This document shows positions 11,181-24,400 of a stretch of DNA of 64,000 nt, piece by piece; the first letter of the stretch is position 1; each line of letters begins with the position of its first letter. The DNA lies in the NCBI RefSeq assembly GCF_020085105.1, contig NC_058047.1:21036001-21100000 (forward strand). Direction: 5' to 3'. The DNA comes from Siniperca chuatsi. Its lineage: Eukaryota; Chordata; Actinopteri; Centrarchiformes; Sinipercidae. The notes under the pieces are model-generated. The model made no database searches, was not told the origin of the DNA, and saw only the letters and a list, made by a program, of their open reading frames with translations. A program made the position numbers and the translations under genes.

Positions 11181-12002
11181 ACTGTAAAATGTCCCTTTCA
11201 CTACTTATCTTCATCGCAGATCTCTAAAAAACTGATTTAAGGGATCCTTGTATCAGCCTCAAGAATAAAGAATGTTGAGCTACAATTAGTATTTGTCAGA
11301 TATGAACAAATAAACAGATGTAAAAAGTTTGTGCTCAATCATAAAGAGACATGGTGCAAACAATACAAATCGACTATCCAGAGAAAAAAGGAGACTTACT
11401 CTTTTGAAAATATATAGGCCTAGAGCTCTATTAATTTAAACATGCCATTTTGGCCATGATGACATGTAATATTTTAATTAGTAAATAGAAGATATACAGT
11501 GTATTTCTCCTAACATACTATTGTAGCTCCTTTTTTCTCCAAAATCAATATGCTTGAAATATAATCATTAAATCTGTTTGAAGCTCCCTCTGTGCTCCTG
11601 AAAATAGAATCTAAAACTATACTGACATTTACATGACAACTTGACAACTCTAATTGTTGGCATCATGCAATTAAGAGATCTAAAATGGACCAGTACGGTA
11701 TAAGGTACAGTTTCTGAATTGGTCATTTAACAAGATTTTCAAATATAATGAAATTCTAAACCTTGAAGTCCTTAGTACAGCATGCACAGCAGGCTAACTT
11801 CGCCAAGAAGTACTTCCTTCATCCAGCGCCTTCATTTGACGTAGTTGGAGGTACGGAAGAACTACAAGCGATTTCAGCTTGGATTTCTAGCTTCCACCTT
11901 TGGGTAGCCAGGGGGCGTGCTCTAGATGCTAGGTGCTCAAAGACAGAACTTCCTTGTTGTCTTCGCTTCTATTGCAAACTAGCTATGTTTCCAACAGTGA
12001 AA

Positions 12003-12450
12003 ATGGCATCCCAAAATAAGTATGTTCTGGACGAGGATGCATTTTACAGTGTTTTTGCTAACTCAGATATTCAGCAGTATTTATTCAAGCCAGAGTATAC
12101 GCCGAAGAAATGCAGCGGAGAGAGACTGAAGCTGCGGCTGCATTAACCATGCAAGAGGATATGGCTGGCAGGGACCCTCCAGAACCTGAGTCGCCGAGCA
12201 CAAACAACGACTGGTAGTGGCTTTGCTCAAATTGCCAACAGAAATGGACACATTCGGCTGCAGTGAATTTCAGCATGGGCAGTTTTTGTTGGATGGTGTC
12301 GCTGACGCCAATGTATGTATGTGCGTTACTGTGCATGAAGTTTTACTCATCACTTGGACAGAGGTTTGCTGGAGACCTTCTTCATGACCCTGAAGATAAA
12401 CTGGAAAAGACAACCAAGACCAGCAGGGCTAAGAGGGCAGATGAATGAGT
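12003..12450 (+). pseudogene. Broken gene fragment with similarity to the P2X7 C-terminal-domain family of fish
   Basis: Reading across several frames gives a protein-like series: MASQNKYVLDEDAFYS and QQYLFKPEYTP, then EEMQRRETEAAA with EDMAGRDPPEPESPSTNNDW, then a C-S-N-C-Q-Q zinc-ligand-like pair, then SEFQHGQFLLDG, then HHLDRGLLETFF and LKINWKRQPRPAG-RGQM. This resembles the large fish families that carry a P2X7 receptor C-terminal-like domain without the channel; the match is from memory of the family pattern. Lesions: a frameshift near 12103, a TAG stop at 12215-12217, a frameshift near 12240 and another near 12340. The fragment is dead, although codon-level similarity shows it was once coding. 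Flanking DNA (about 11.7-13.3 kb) looks repetitive, so it may have arrived with a mobile element. Confidence 0.55.
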
Positions 12451-15400
12451 ATTTTTGTGACCTAACGCTATGCTTTGGCCAACAAAGTAATAGCTAACGT
12501 TATAGGCTACAGGTGGTACTCAGGGCAATGTTAGACTAATGTTGTAATATTGAGGGACAGTCAAGAGAAACTGTGTGAATGTTAAGCCTCATTTGAACGA
12601 AATAACGAGTATGTTGGATGCTGGTAACTGTTTATTTATGTTTTGTGGAACTTTATAAACATTACTACAGCAGCTAACCAGAGCATCTTTGAGCTAGCGT
12701 TTGCGTTGTTGTTATATGGAAGCCCGTTCTGCCGGTATGTGTGTGTGTGTGTTGCTGCTTTATGTAAATGTACTTGATAGACATGCCCTGAAGGTAATGA
12801 TATAGCTACATGTGACAAATATATGGTCAAACTGCAGGAATTAATTGGCAACGTTGAGTAACTTCGATTATCACCCTGCAGCTAGCTTGCTCAAACCATA
12901 TAGCTGTAACCTTAGTGGCTCGCTGGGCAGTGAGGCCGAGGCTAATACCAATCCGATTCCTGCTCGAACATGTGTGGTGGTCAAGTTTTTGGTTTAGAAG
13001 TGGTTATTGTGGTGATATTAACAGTAAAAGTGCAGCTAGACTCGGTTAGCTTGTTATATGGAAAACCGCTGGGTGAGCGTGGGCGTGAGAAGCTAACGCG
13101 CAATGCTTCGGTACATGTAGGTGCTGCAGGCACGGCTCCACTGGCAGTGCCGCTGAGGAGAACTCGGCTTTCTCGGTCAATATAGCACTCACTGAGGAAT
13201 TTACTGCTTCAATGGACTACATATACCATCAAGACTCACTGGAAATCCACTTGAAAAGTGCCAAAGTTTCCCTTTAAGTCACAGATAATTGCCCCTTTTA
13301 ATGTTTTTTTTATGTAACTGCAGTGGTGGAGGTGGCAGAGTAAGATGAGCTGTTTAACATTGGAGAATGGGAGTGGGTAGAATAGCTCTTAGTCGCAGGA
13401 AAAAGGAACAAAAACTCATTTATGGAAATAATAGATATTGATAATTATGGGAAGAAATAAAGTGGGACAATAACAAGTCTAACAAACATGGAATGGACAT
13501 GTGACAACAGCACAAAGAAAGCAATATTTCCCAATGCGTACGTCCCTATACTGTACATGAAAGCATACACATGCACCTCCCACGCATCACACACTAAACT
13601 ACACTCACACTTTCCACACTTGTGCCCACTCATACACATATACTACTTCACGCAGTTAGGTTATAAAAAAGCTCTCCACTCACACGCACACACACATACA
13701 CTCAGTCACTCACAGCTACCTACCTCATGCCCCTGTGGCTCAGCTGGCATCGCTCATACTCTGTGAGCTGTTACAAAACAAAAGGTCTCCATCCCTCCAT
13801 CTCCAAACATTACTCACTGCTCTCACAGAGAGGATGCTGTGTGTACATATAGTGGGCTGCTCTATTCAACATTTCTGGCAATAGGAAGGACGTGTGGGCC
13901 ATTTTTGTCTCCTGGAGGATATGTAATGTGAACAGGAGAAAGCCACCTACTGAGGACACATGGAGTGTTATAGTGACAGTGAATACAACCATTGTGAAAC
14001 CAACTATTATAAACTCTCCCTGTTCCTTTTGTGTGAATCCTTTTTTTCTCTATTGGCTGAAGACAATTTCAACCAAGGTTTTTTAAATGTTTTTATTATG
14101 TAGTGTGTTTCTGTGTTTTGTCACAGGTAGGTTGGAGGGAAAACTCACATTTTCTTGTTGGTGACATGCTTTCATTGGCAACTGACTGTTCTATCAACTC
14201 ATTTTTAGGTATCCATACTGAAAAGTGTCTACAGAATGTCATTTTGAGGCCACTGCATCATTTAAAAGTCATTTCTGATGCAGGGAATGGAGGTCTGTAA
14301 AGGTGCAGTTCCACCATTATTCTGAGTTTAAAATGGATTTTGATATTCATGAATGACAAACTTAATATTCATACTAGTCGGGAGGGTGAATCTGAATGAG
14401 TGTTTCCACCAGGCCCTAATTAAGACAGAGAAGCTCCATTACATTGTGTGTGTGTGTCATGAGTGGACTGATTGAAATGTGTGAAAGAGACACATTCCAT
14501 AATGAGAAGATTCTAGTCACGACCCCAGTTTTTTTGTCACAGAGCGCCTGCGCAACACACACACACACACACACTCATACACATCATTTGTCAGTGTGTC
14601 CTTTGTAGATCTGTGGGCTTGTTTTTTATCTACTAACAAGCTGTCAGAGGGTTGATGTGTTGTCTTTGTCCCTGCTGCTGAGTTGGTGATAGCAAAAAAT
14701 TAAAATGTCAGGATAACACTTTATTCTAGAGTGCATGGAGAAATTTTAGTTGCAGAAGGAGTGAAAGTCAAAGAACGATATGTATCAAATCTTATAATAA
14801 ACATATCAATTATCAGACTTTTCGTTTTCTTGTCCTTTCTTCTGGATGTTTGCTGTGTTGTGGGGAAGAGGAGGAGGACGAAGATGAGGCCTTCTCTGGG
14901 GAGAATGATGTCATTTACCCCCCATATGAGCGTGTGCTGTATAAGGCTGAGCCCTGGAGAGTAATTAGAGGGTAAGGGCAGAGGAGGGGCTTAGAGTCTT
15001 CAGAGTGACACAACAGATTTCAGCAGGTGACTGAAAGCAAACACCATTGGTATGTTATTAACAAAACAATTTATTATTTGTGCATAATAACCCTTTATGA
15101 TTTATTATTACTTATACTAATTTATTATTGCATGAGATAAACACACAAAAAAAGAAAATATAGACAAAAGATGGCTGTATGTGCATACCCACCCATTTAA
15201 ATATAGTTATTGTAGTATGGCAGTATGATTAACAAAATTATTCCTTAGTTTTTATGCCTTCCTTTTTCAGTTTTAAGCAGTTATGGAAGTGCCACTTTGT
15301 TCTACATCAATTAGAATATCTTAAACATGTAAAACATGAGTGCTGAGATTAAAGAGGTGGGGCTAAGATCTTAAAATTAGGGAGCTGTGTAGGTTGGCTG

Positions 15401-16743
15401 TAAATAAGATAAGTCTAATTATCTAATTATGTCCAATTATGCCAGATTACCACAGTCAAACTAAAGGGGTGTATATACTGTAAAATCACATACCCATTAA
15501 AATCAGTAGATAAAGTCAGTCAAGGTTGCACACTGAATGTGGAACCTGGGAGAGACTGGTGTGTGTTGGTGGGAAGCCAGTGAGGGATCATGTTTTTGTT
15601 GCTGCGCTAGCAAGTCCTACTAGTTGGTCATGGTGGCTTTGTGTAGTTTTGTGGGAGCTGGGGTGGGATAGTTTGAATCACACTGTGACTAAAGGTATGT
15701 TTTGTCACTTTAAGTACATAATAACACTTTCAAAGGTGACAAATGACAGGGTACAGAAATTGAATTGCAAGACACGGCACCGTACTGTTCCTGTACTGCA
15801 CCAGTGACAAGTTATTGTATAAAGAAGGTCTAATACTGCTGTATTTATTTAGAGTGCTGCAGTTGTGACAACCACTTGCAAAGGGGTAACAATATTATTA
15901 AAAAATTTTGTTATGGACATTTAGATGTTTTAAGATGGCTAATCCCTTTCAATTTATATTTGGTATTCGCCACCATCACAATTTATCATTGAGCTCAAAT
16001 CTTGAGACAAATTATGATTTGAATGAACAAAATGCTGAGCATTTATTGAACAGATAAAATAAATTAGTGAGCATTAGTGAGTGTTAGCATATTAGCTAAG
16101 GAAGATTCCTGGAAAGAACTATGCAATTTGGTACTATTTATGGGAATGAATTTAATTGAAAGAATTGTTACATTTAAATTTTCATTTCTAATTCATGAAT
16201 TATCGGAAACGTATTCTTCATATACAGTACATTGATTTGTATGCTTGCCTGTAGACAACATATTTTTGCATGTTCAGCAGACCTGCTGTGCACTGACTAA
16301 AAGACTCTCTGTTCATGCTAGCAATGAATTTGAATCAACTAATTAGAAGTGTACCAACTGAACACTGTCTGTGTACTTTCCCTATAATTAGTACCAAATC
16401 CAGGAAACGTCCGTGGAAATGATTTGAAAATTACAGACCCATAAAAGTTATTAGGTAGTATCTTACCATCTTGCCAGTATGCACTATATTGAACTTTAAA
16501 TAGTTTTGAAACTTATATTTCAAGCACTTTGTTAAATTTACCCAGTGATGTAGAAGCATGACCTGCTTCAATGTGAAACAGTGTGTGATGCTGTTCAGGA
16601 TGATACTGTAGTTGTGTCAGCAGCTATGGCCTGAAGAGGGATTTGCAGGCTGACTAACAGAAGGTGCTAGCAGCACTCAATATGTCATTGTCTCTTGTTT
16701 GGCTAATTGCAGCATGTTGCCAGTGTCAGCCCTCTAGCAAGCC

Positions 16744-16758
16744 AACACACACACACAC

Positions 16759-16832
<74 letters not shown>
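16744..16832. repeat. (CA)n microsatellite
   Basis: About 44 dinucleotide units with two small interruptions (one ACGC, one ACAA). Confidence 0.97.
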
Positions 16833-16835
<3 letters not shown>

Positions 16836-17713
16836 TGATCATTCATGACTGAATGCAGAATAAAAATGCATGATCTCACATTAATTTGTGTGGGCTAAAA
16901 TGCAGATTTTACTGTATTTAATCTATGGTGGTCAAACTATTTCTAAAAAAGTTATTATCATTTGCATTGTTTATGTGAGTTTCAGCACAATGAAACAATT
17001 CATTTTCAGGTTTAGATTTAAATATATACACATTGTCTTTGGATCTTTAGAGCTCTGAGTACAGCAGCATCTTCAGTAAGTCCGTCTCTACTGTTATGGC
17101 TTTGTCATTCTTATGGAACAACTTTTTTCATCTTCCCTCTCTTATTGCGATGACTGGTAACAGCCTCTTCGGAGCCGTTTATAATCAAGCCTCCTCAATC
17201 GCAGACTCGGTCAGTGTGTTGCTGTGGCAGGCAGTCAGAAGTTAAAGAGAATAATCTTTTTATTCCCTGTTATTACATGTTTGTCTGACTGCACTACAGT
17301 ATACAACCTACTTCTCTTTAAGTCAGACCTGTCTTTTGGGTCACAGGGGAAATTATGTCTATTTATTTATTAGCCTATCTTGTTTTATTGTGTTAGTCTT
17401 TGAATTGGAACATTTATTTTTCCATAGTGGAGTTTAATGAGCTGCCTGGAACTGTGACTGTGTCCACACAGGACCCAATTAAATTAAACATGAGGACCAT
17501 CATTCTTCTCTCCCCTTCTGTGTTTTGTGTTTCTCCCACCAGAATGGAGAGGGAAATGGTCTGATTCATTTTCTATTGCCAATTAACTGTAGGTTAAGTA
17601 TGTCAGACCAGAGTCTTGTGTATGTGGGGTGGGAAATTAGATTACTTCCTCTTCCAATTTGAAGTGAGGACACATTATTTTAACACATTTTAGGGACTGT
17701 ACACAAATTATTA

Positions 17714-17735
17714 GGGGGGGTGGGGGGGTGGGGGT
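17714..17735 (+). repeat. G-rich tract, possible G-quadruplex
   Basis: Three long G runs separated by single T residues (G7 T G7 T G5), followed within about 20 bases by another G5. This fits the requirement of four G runs for an intramolecular quadruplex. Confidence 0.6.
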
Positions 17736-18062
17736 CAGAAAGGGGGAAGGGTTATGTATTTCTTCTTTTTGCTGAGGGGAGGGCAGTGTGACTTTTTGGG
17801 GAGAACAGAGAAAGGTCTTTTTTATTTTTTAACAATCACAATTTGTATTTCAGCATTAAAAAGAGGGATCAAATAGTCACAAGTGATAGTTCTAATGTGC
17901 ACAGGTGTGCTTTGCCATATGCAGAGGACAACAACCCTGTCTCTGTTTCAGTGATTTATTTTTCCCATCACACTAAATGATATCTTTTAGTCATTTTCCC
18001 ATTCACCTTCTTCTGCATCATAACAAAATATTTTTGGAAAAAGTTAAATGTGTCATATATAG

Positions 18063-18580
18063 TCCCCTCTTAGTAAAAGGGAGTGAATAGGTAAATTTAT
18101 GGCAAACATAACAAAAGGCTGAATTTGAATTTTATCAAGTTCAGCCTTTTGCTATGTTTGCCATAAATTTGGAGATTGCTAATTCCGCTTATAATTTGTG
18201 CATTGATGGTTATTGTCAAAATGATTAGCCAATAAATATATTAAGGCTTAAATTAGATAACACCATCTTACATTCGATATGCTTTGGCTTTGTTTTAGGT
18301 ATTAATGGTGGAATAAGTTGTACCAACCCAGTACTATATTTTGAAATATGAAAGGGAGGGTGTTGCACTTATTTTTTATTTTTTTTACAAGTCAAGGGTA
18401 GGATCCAAATAAAAGATTAATAATGCAGGGGAGACTCCCCCTCTCCTCCTCAATAGTTTTTGTATAGTCTCTCTAACTCAATATTGCTGTCTATGATGAC
18501 AGCAGTTCATCTTGTGTTCAATATTCATTATTGTCACTATATCCCTATTTACTATTCACTTCCTTTTACTAAGAGGGGGA
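18063..18580. mobile_element. Inverted-repeat (foldback/MITE-like) element
   Basis: The segment starting CCCCTCTTAGTAAAAGG at 18064 recurs in inverted orientation ending at about 18580, giving terminal inverted repeats of about 33 bp with one or two differences. A separate near-perfect hairpin lies inside the left end (18093-18170). No coding capacity is seen. Clear target-site duplications were not found, so the superfamily is left open. Confidence 0.6.
18093..18170. repeat. Long near-perfect hairpin
   Basis: Arms 18093-18128 and 18135-18170 are each 36 nt, with only two mismatches and a 6-nt loop. One mismatch becomes a G:U pair on each transcribed strand. The arms contain GGCAAACATA and its complement TATGTTTGCC. 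The shape is compatible with a small-RNA precursor, but it sits in a mobile-element-like context. Confidence 0.85.
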
Positions 18581-19088
18581 GTTTCTTTCACATGTGCATC
18601 ACTGAAAATGAATGGAAATGGTATCATAGGAAGATTTCTAGTCGTTAAACATCACATAAAGAATTAATAACTGTAACAATCAAAACTTTGGCTTATAATG
18701 AATTCTAAAGGAGTTTTAGTTTTGTGTGAGACTTTATCCTACATGACTTCTACTTACCAAGGGCATTCGAGCTTAACACCCACACACATCAGTCCACTAC
18801 AGTGGAGAAGAAGCAGCCGCTGGGTTTCATACTGCAGTGCTGAGAGACACGGAGAGAGAGAGAGAGAGAAAGAGAGGTGTGGCTGTAGTCGAGAATTTTG
18901 TCTTTGTTTTTGTTAATACCTTTTGCTTTTTTGATATAGAGGCTTTTATGCCCGCTCTATGCGCCCATACACTGCCCTCTGCAACCCTGTTTCCCCTCAG
19001 TGATTTCCCGAAAACGTACATTTTCTCCCCTTTAGCTGCTGCTCCACCAGCAGTTGAAATCGCTCATTAGAGGAGAGCGTGTCTTTAG

Positions 19089-19102
19089 GTTGCCATAGCA
19101 AC
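19089..19102. promoter_or_regulatory. RFX X-box palindrome
   Basis: The sequence GTTGCCATAGCAAC is a near-perfect palindromic X-box with both half-sites and the 2-bp AT spacer. It is the second such site in the window. Confidence 0.55.
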
Positions 19103-19200
19103 AGGGTGAGTCATTCTGCTGCAGTCAGTTTAGTCACACTCGCACTGACTGTATGTTTCCCTGTCTTCCCTTTTTTCCATCTCACTGTCCTTCTTGCCCT

Positions 19201-19201
<1 letters not shown>

Positions 19202-19243
<42 letters not shown>
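19202..19243. repeat. (CA)n microsatellite
   Basis: About 21 uninterrupted CA units followed by CATACATAG. Confidence 0.97.
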
Positions 19244-19247
<4 letters not shown>

Positions 19248-20313
19248 TAGGATACACACACACTTTCCATCCCTCTAAATCGCTTTGTTATTTTGTAAAT
19301 TTCGTCAGAGCAGGACATCAAGTTCTGTCTCTCCATCATCCCCAAAGATTCTAAAATAGGCCTGCAATAGAAAGAGGGGGTGAAAGGGGATCTAAAAAAG
19401 GTGCGTGTGTGTTTGTGCACTTGCGATGTGTGTGAGAGATAGAGCAAGCTGATAATAAGGGCGAGCGGAATTTCGCTGCTCTCGCTTTGATTACTTATTT
19501 ATGGATCAGGCTAATCAGTAAACCCACAGCTGAGAAGCACGCTGTGAAGGAGGCGGGGGGTGTGAGAAGAGATGAGGGAGGCAAAAAGAGGAAGGGGGCA
19601 CCTAATACTCTTTTTCTTCCAGGAACACGTGTTAGCTCTGATTAAATGAGCAAAATATGTAGAAAGCAGATTCTTTTTTTTTGGTTTGATTGCCATTATG
19701 GGAAGGTATTTCCTGTTTTCTTATAATAAGACTTTGCAAGTTTACAGCTGCATCTCCCAACATTTGCGATACGCCTCTGCTTTAGAAATGAATCATCAAA
19801 CACCTCATTGTCACTTAATTGTCACATAGCTGGATTGAAGACATGTTGGTTTGAAAAAGAGCTTTTGTAGTTGAAGTTGAGGTTGTCTACAGATGCTGTC
19901 TGCTCGCCTGCTTTGCGCCTGTTGCCAAAAATTCAAGGCCTGTTTTCTTATCACAACTTGTTTACTCTACTTGCCTTTGTTTGGCTAAAAAGTTATGAGG
20001 TGCATTTGATAATACTCTGTACTGTATAATACCCTTATGGTAAGTTTCCATTTCATGTGCAACCGGCATCCGATGGTGGATTGAAGACTGAGGCCGATTG
20101 CACCATTACAAAGTGATTTTTATCTGAGTAAGCTTTTTCAATTTCAGAAGTAAATCAGCTTCATGGATTCTGCTATGAGGCTTATACTTTGTTGGGTCTG
20201 AAAACAGTTGCTCACACTGTGTGAAACAAAACTCTTCAACTTTTACCATACTGTTATTGTCACTAAATATGCAATAATCAGTGTCAAATATAAGACAGGA
20301 TCTGATTTTGATC

Positions 20314-20323
20314 TAATAATAAC

Positions 20324-20357
<34 letters not shown>
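20314..20357. repeat. (TAA)n microsatellite
   Basis: About 14 TAA units with one ACAA interruption. Confidence 0.95.
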
Positions 20358-20358
<1 letters not shown>

Positions 20359-20594
20359 ATTTTATTTATAGAGCGCTTTTCAGGGTACTCAAAGACACTT
20401 TACATAAGTTAAAATGGTCATATAAAGCAACACACTAAAAACATATAACACACAACATTAGATCTGCCATTACTCCATATCAACTGCTGTTTGTTTGCAT
20501 GTATTTCACACACATGAACACTATACAACCACATCTCAATATACTTCACAGCCATGTACAACATTTTTAATAGCAGCTCTCAAATATTGGAGCA

Positions 20595-20950
20595 ATTGGC
20601 ACAAACTTTGGTACAGACAATTCACTTTATTTATATATATTAATAACTGTAATAACTTTGGTGATTGCCTTCATCAGGTCATCATACCTAGGTTTAAATA
20701 CCTAAATACCAGCAAAACATATGACAAAACGTATGACATTCCCATCATCTACAGCTGTAATTTGTGTTTGGCACTAATTAGCAAATGTTAGCATGCTAAT
20801 ACACTAAACACAGTGACCATGGTAAACACTGCTTGCTAAACATCAGCATGTTAGCATTGTCATTGTAAGCATGTTAGCATGCTTGCGTTAGCATTTAGCT
20901 CAAAGCACTGTGTGCTAGCATGGCTGTAGACTCTTTAGCCTCGTTTCTCC
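20595..20950 (+). repeat. Dispersed repeat family R1, copy B
   Basis: It shares with the other copies ACTTTGGTGAT, GGCACTAATTAGC, CTAAACATCAGCATGTTAGC and AGCTCAAAGCACTGTG. It is diverged and lacks the 5' third. Confidence 0.7.
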
Positions 20951-21420
20951 TTTGTTGAACCTGCAATATCTGATATTTTGGCCACTTGGGGGCAGTTGAA
21001 ACAAGTGGTAAACACAACATTAGAATAACATCATGTTTTGAACTGACAAACTTTTTAGCAAACAGTTGCTTATTTACACATCCAGCAATTACGGATCATT
21101 CATTTGGAGTCGTGTTTCTGTCCAGCTGATGATGCTAAATGCTTCACTAGCTAGTTGCTAACTGTGCCTGTCTGCTGTTCGGTGCTGAGCAGGTAGTGTA
21201 CATTTTTTTCACTGAAAACAACTGCCTGCTGTGGCCGAAAACGATACTATGAGAGCGGTGAGAGTGAACCAAAACAGTTAAGTTGTGGACAGGACAGCTA
21301 AACAATGAGCTGAAACTCACTATAAAGCTCCGTAAAGCAGAGTGGAGCTGCAGATTCAGGTGATAATTCTCTGTAGGTTCATCACTACAAGCGACACCCT
21401 TCACATTGTCACATTGTTTT
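20951..21420. repeat. Repeat-derived block with a CTCF-like motif
   Basis: The block starts AACCTGCAATATCTGATATT and continues CCACTTGGGGGCAG (20982-20995), a good CTCF core on the plus strand. The general texture is that of a common fish interspersed repeat, but I cannot name it. There is no coding potential. Confidence 0.4.
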
Positions 21421-24400
21421 CACATAGTCATTTGATACATTACGGTGTAGTCCCTCATTCATCCAGGAGTGTTCCATCGTAGAAAAGGTACCATTTTATA
21501 CATTGTTTTGATAAAAATATTGAATATAGCATCTATAATCTTCTCTTTTTTGGTTTCTTTTATCTTTTCTATCAGGCCTGTACTGTTACCTTATGGCAAG
21601 CAGAATGTGAATTAGATGAAGAAGAGAAGTTGCACTAATTTCTTATTGCTCAGTTTCTTCCGCAACTTTTCTTATGCCACTCAGTTCCTCAGGCCCTGTG
21701 TGACCTGAACAAGTATTGATATCGTGATGAGGAGGATAATTTGAGTCATAACCCTCCAGTCACGTCCCTGTGTTAGTGTTGACATCGGCGTTGATGTTTT
21801 GGATTGCATGTCTCAAGATGACGTGAGTCACTCTCGTCTTTACTTTACCTCAGCGCTGACCCACGTCACTCCCCAGGTTGTCTTAAGAAGGACTGGTGAG
21901 ATCAGCAGTGTGGTCACCAGGGTTGTCTGAATGCAGGCCGGGCATTCAGGAGTCTGTGTGCAATAGGTTAACAAGAGCGAGATGGAGAATCTCTCTAACT
22001 GCAGGATCAGACAAAGGTCTGGACAAAAGAGTTTCCACCTTTAGCTGTAATCGCATTAAACTCACACAGCACCGGTGAGGAAACACCCAACAACACATTC
22101 ACGCTATTTTATACAAATCGTTCCCACATTACCTCGTAAATATTGTTTCTGTCATCAACTGGCAGTTAAAACACATTTAACTCAAAGATGAAAATTAAGT
22201 CCTTGAGTGTCTAAAAGCCTGGGTGGGCTCTTTCACCAAGCTTTAAAGAAACACATGACTACAGTTAAAGGGGTTTTACAGGCTGGCTGATAAATAAATG
22301 ATAACTCCCCAGTGTGTGGAATAATGTCTGCATGTGTGTGGGTGTGTTTTTGTCCTTCAACCCATCATGAAGTGTAGCCGCTGTAGCAAATAGCGCAAAA
22401 GCTTCAGTCTGCATGTAATAATAAAGCTAAGCAGTGGAGAGTTCTGCTCCGTCCCCAGGGAGGTGGGAGGAGGGTGGGGGCACGCACACAATGAGTTGGA
22501 TGACGCAGCTGAGAAGGGAAAGGGAGGGAGGACTGGATAGAGCAGAATCCTGAACGAGGAGAGGAGGAAGAGGAGGAGGTGGAGAGAGGGAGCGTAGGCA
22601 GACTGCGTGGGAAGGAGATGCTGCATAATCAGCTTTCTAGGGTTTTCTCCTGCTCTCTTTTTCTCTTTACTTTCTTCACTGTCTTTTTTTTCCCCTGAGT
22701 GGTACCGGCCCGCTCATCTCAGACAACGCAATCCGTGTCTGCTCCTTTCGTCTTCTTGTTTTTCTCTCTATCACTGTCTTAACTCCTTTTCTTTATGACT
22801 CATTTAGCAGCACAAGATTAGGCACTTTAATAGAGTCTCCTTGTCTTCAATTTGTAAAAGAATGAAAAATCATCTCATCTTCTCTCAACTTTCATGTGTA
22901 TATCTGCAGGCACACTACATGTCTAATAGAAGAGACTGGTATTATTACCATTGTATATCAACTTGAACTGCCTGTTGCTTCTATTTTATGCATCATAAGT
23001 AGACGAATGACAAAAAAAACCCAGTTATTTGGCTATGTATTATTTCCCAGTGCAATTCACAAAACAACACTGTAGTAGTAAAACCCTTTTTAGCTTTATG
23101 GCTGTCTAACACACAGCTAAGGTCTGCTCAGTCAACATTATTTCACACTTATCAGCTTTTGGCATCACATTTATCTAGCCTCATATAATAAGTGAGAAAC
23201 AGAATAGCCGCCTAGTCGTGAGCAAAGAGGAACCCGGTGAGTCATCAGCATCTCTCGCACGTTCGAACGCCGCCTGGAGCTGCTCTGTTGAAAGGAAATC
23301 TGGTGAGAGAGGGAGAGAGAGAGAGGCAGGGGAGGAGGGGAATGCGTGGGTGGAGGGGGAACAGAGGAGCAGGTGGTGGTGGTGAAGGGGAGCGACGAGA
23401 GGGAGGGGGTTTTCCCTTTCAGAAACACCCCTGAATGCAGTCGTCTTATGTTGGAGGCAGAGCAGGAGGAGAGGTGGAGGGGATTGAGGAGACAAATATG
23501 TGTTCATTCATGTGTGCAAGGTAGACCTTAAATGTGCAATGCGTGGGCGGGTGTGTGAAGCAAGGGCACAAAACAGGGAACACCGTCCATCGCCACCACT
23601 ATTTGTGGTTCTAGACGGTAACAGTTTAGTTGTGAATAGACTAGCCTGAATAAGTTACTGTGTTTACTGGAGTCACAATCTGTAACAAACCATGACAGCT
23701 GAAGCATCTCATAACATCTGTGTTCATGTGATTTAGTTTTTTGTGGCTTGTCTGTCTGTCTGGCTACAGATCAACATCAATTTTCAGCATAAAAAAACAG
23801 CATTGAAGTTACAAAGCAGGAATATGGATTAAAAAGTGGAAGGGAATGATATTGGTTAAAGGGGCCACGCTCTACACACAGGGTCACAAGTTCAATCCCC
23901 ACAGCTATGAGGAGGCATATAGAAAGCTGAAGTTCTGACGTCACAGCCTCTGTTCCACTAGCTTCTGTAACTCATTGCAGTCTCTCATTTAGCATTTCTT
24001 TCATCGGCCTCGCTGATGGTTTTCTATCCATATTGTAAGACAAACTGGCATCCACTACAGCACTTACTATTAGAAGTTGAAACCTTTGTGACTTTTACAA
24101 AGATAAACAACGATTAATTTGTCAGCTCCCACAAAAATTTACCAGCGCTACAGTGTGGGTACTTCGGTCATCACGTCTGTGACTGATCATGCTTTAGTCC
24201 ATATTTATAATATTCACCAGCAGTCTCTTCTATTACCGTTTTTCCAGCTTTTTAGCTGTAATCTCTGCTGACTGCAGCCCCTCGACTCGCCCATGGAATC
24301 ACCTCCTTTGTTGAGCTGTGACATTTAACCTGCGATGGTCTTGATTCTTATGGAAAATGGTATTTGTTAAAGACAGCTAACAATGGAAAAATTAAATAAA

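Larger units (their letters stand above)
9282..11760. other. Gene-free stretch downstream of decayed stk11
   Basis: No exon is recognised; exon 8 of stk11 was looked for and not found. The segment about 9480-9690 has an even, non-repetitive base composition and could be conserved non-coding DNA, but that is only an impression. It holds an RFX X-box at 10075-10088 and a copy of a dispersed repeat at about 10980-11180. Confidence 0.4.
13300..18062. other. Gene-free stretch
   Basis: No coding exon is recognised on either strand. Contents are CA-rich runs near 13680-13700, 14551-14575 and 16744-16832, a G-rich run at 17714-17735, and AT-rich single-copy-looking DNA. The open frames in the CA tracts are repeat artefacts. 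Confidence 0.45.
18581..20590. other. Gene-free stretch
   Basis: No exon is recognised. Notable contents are a GA-rich run near 18852-18875, an X-box (19089-19102), a CA microsatellite (19202-19243) and a TAA microsatellite (20314-20357). Confidence 0.45.

Noticed and set aside
16664..16852. Thr/His-repeat open frame
   Set aside because: Translation of a CA microsatellite.
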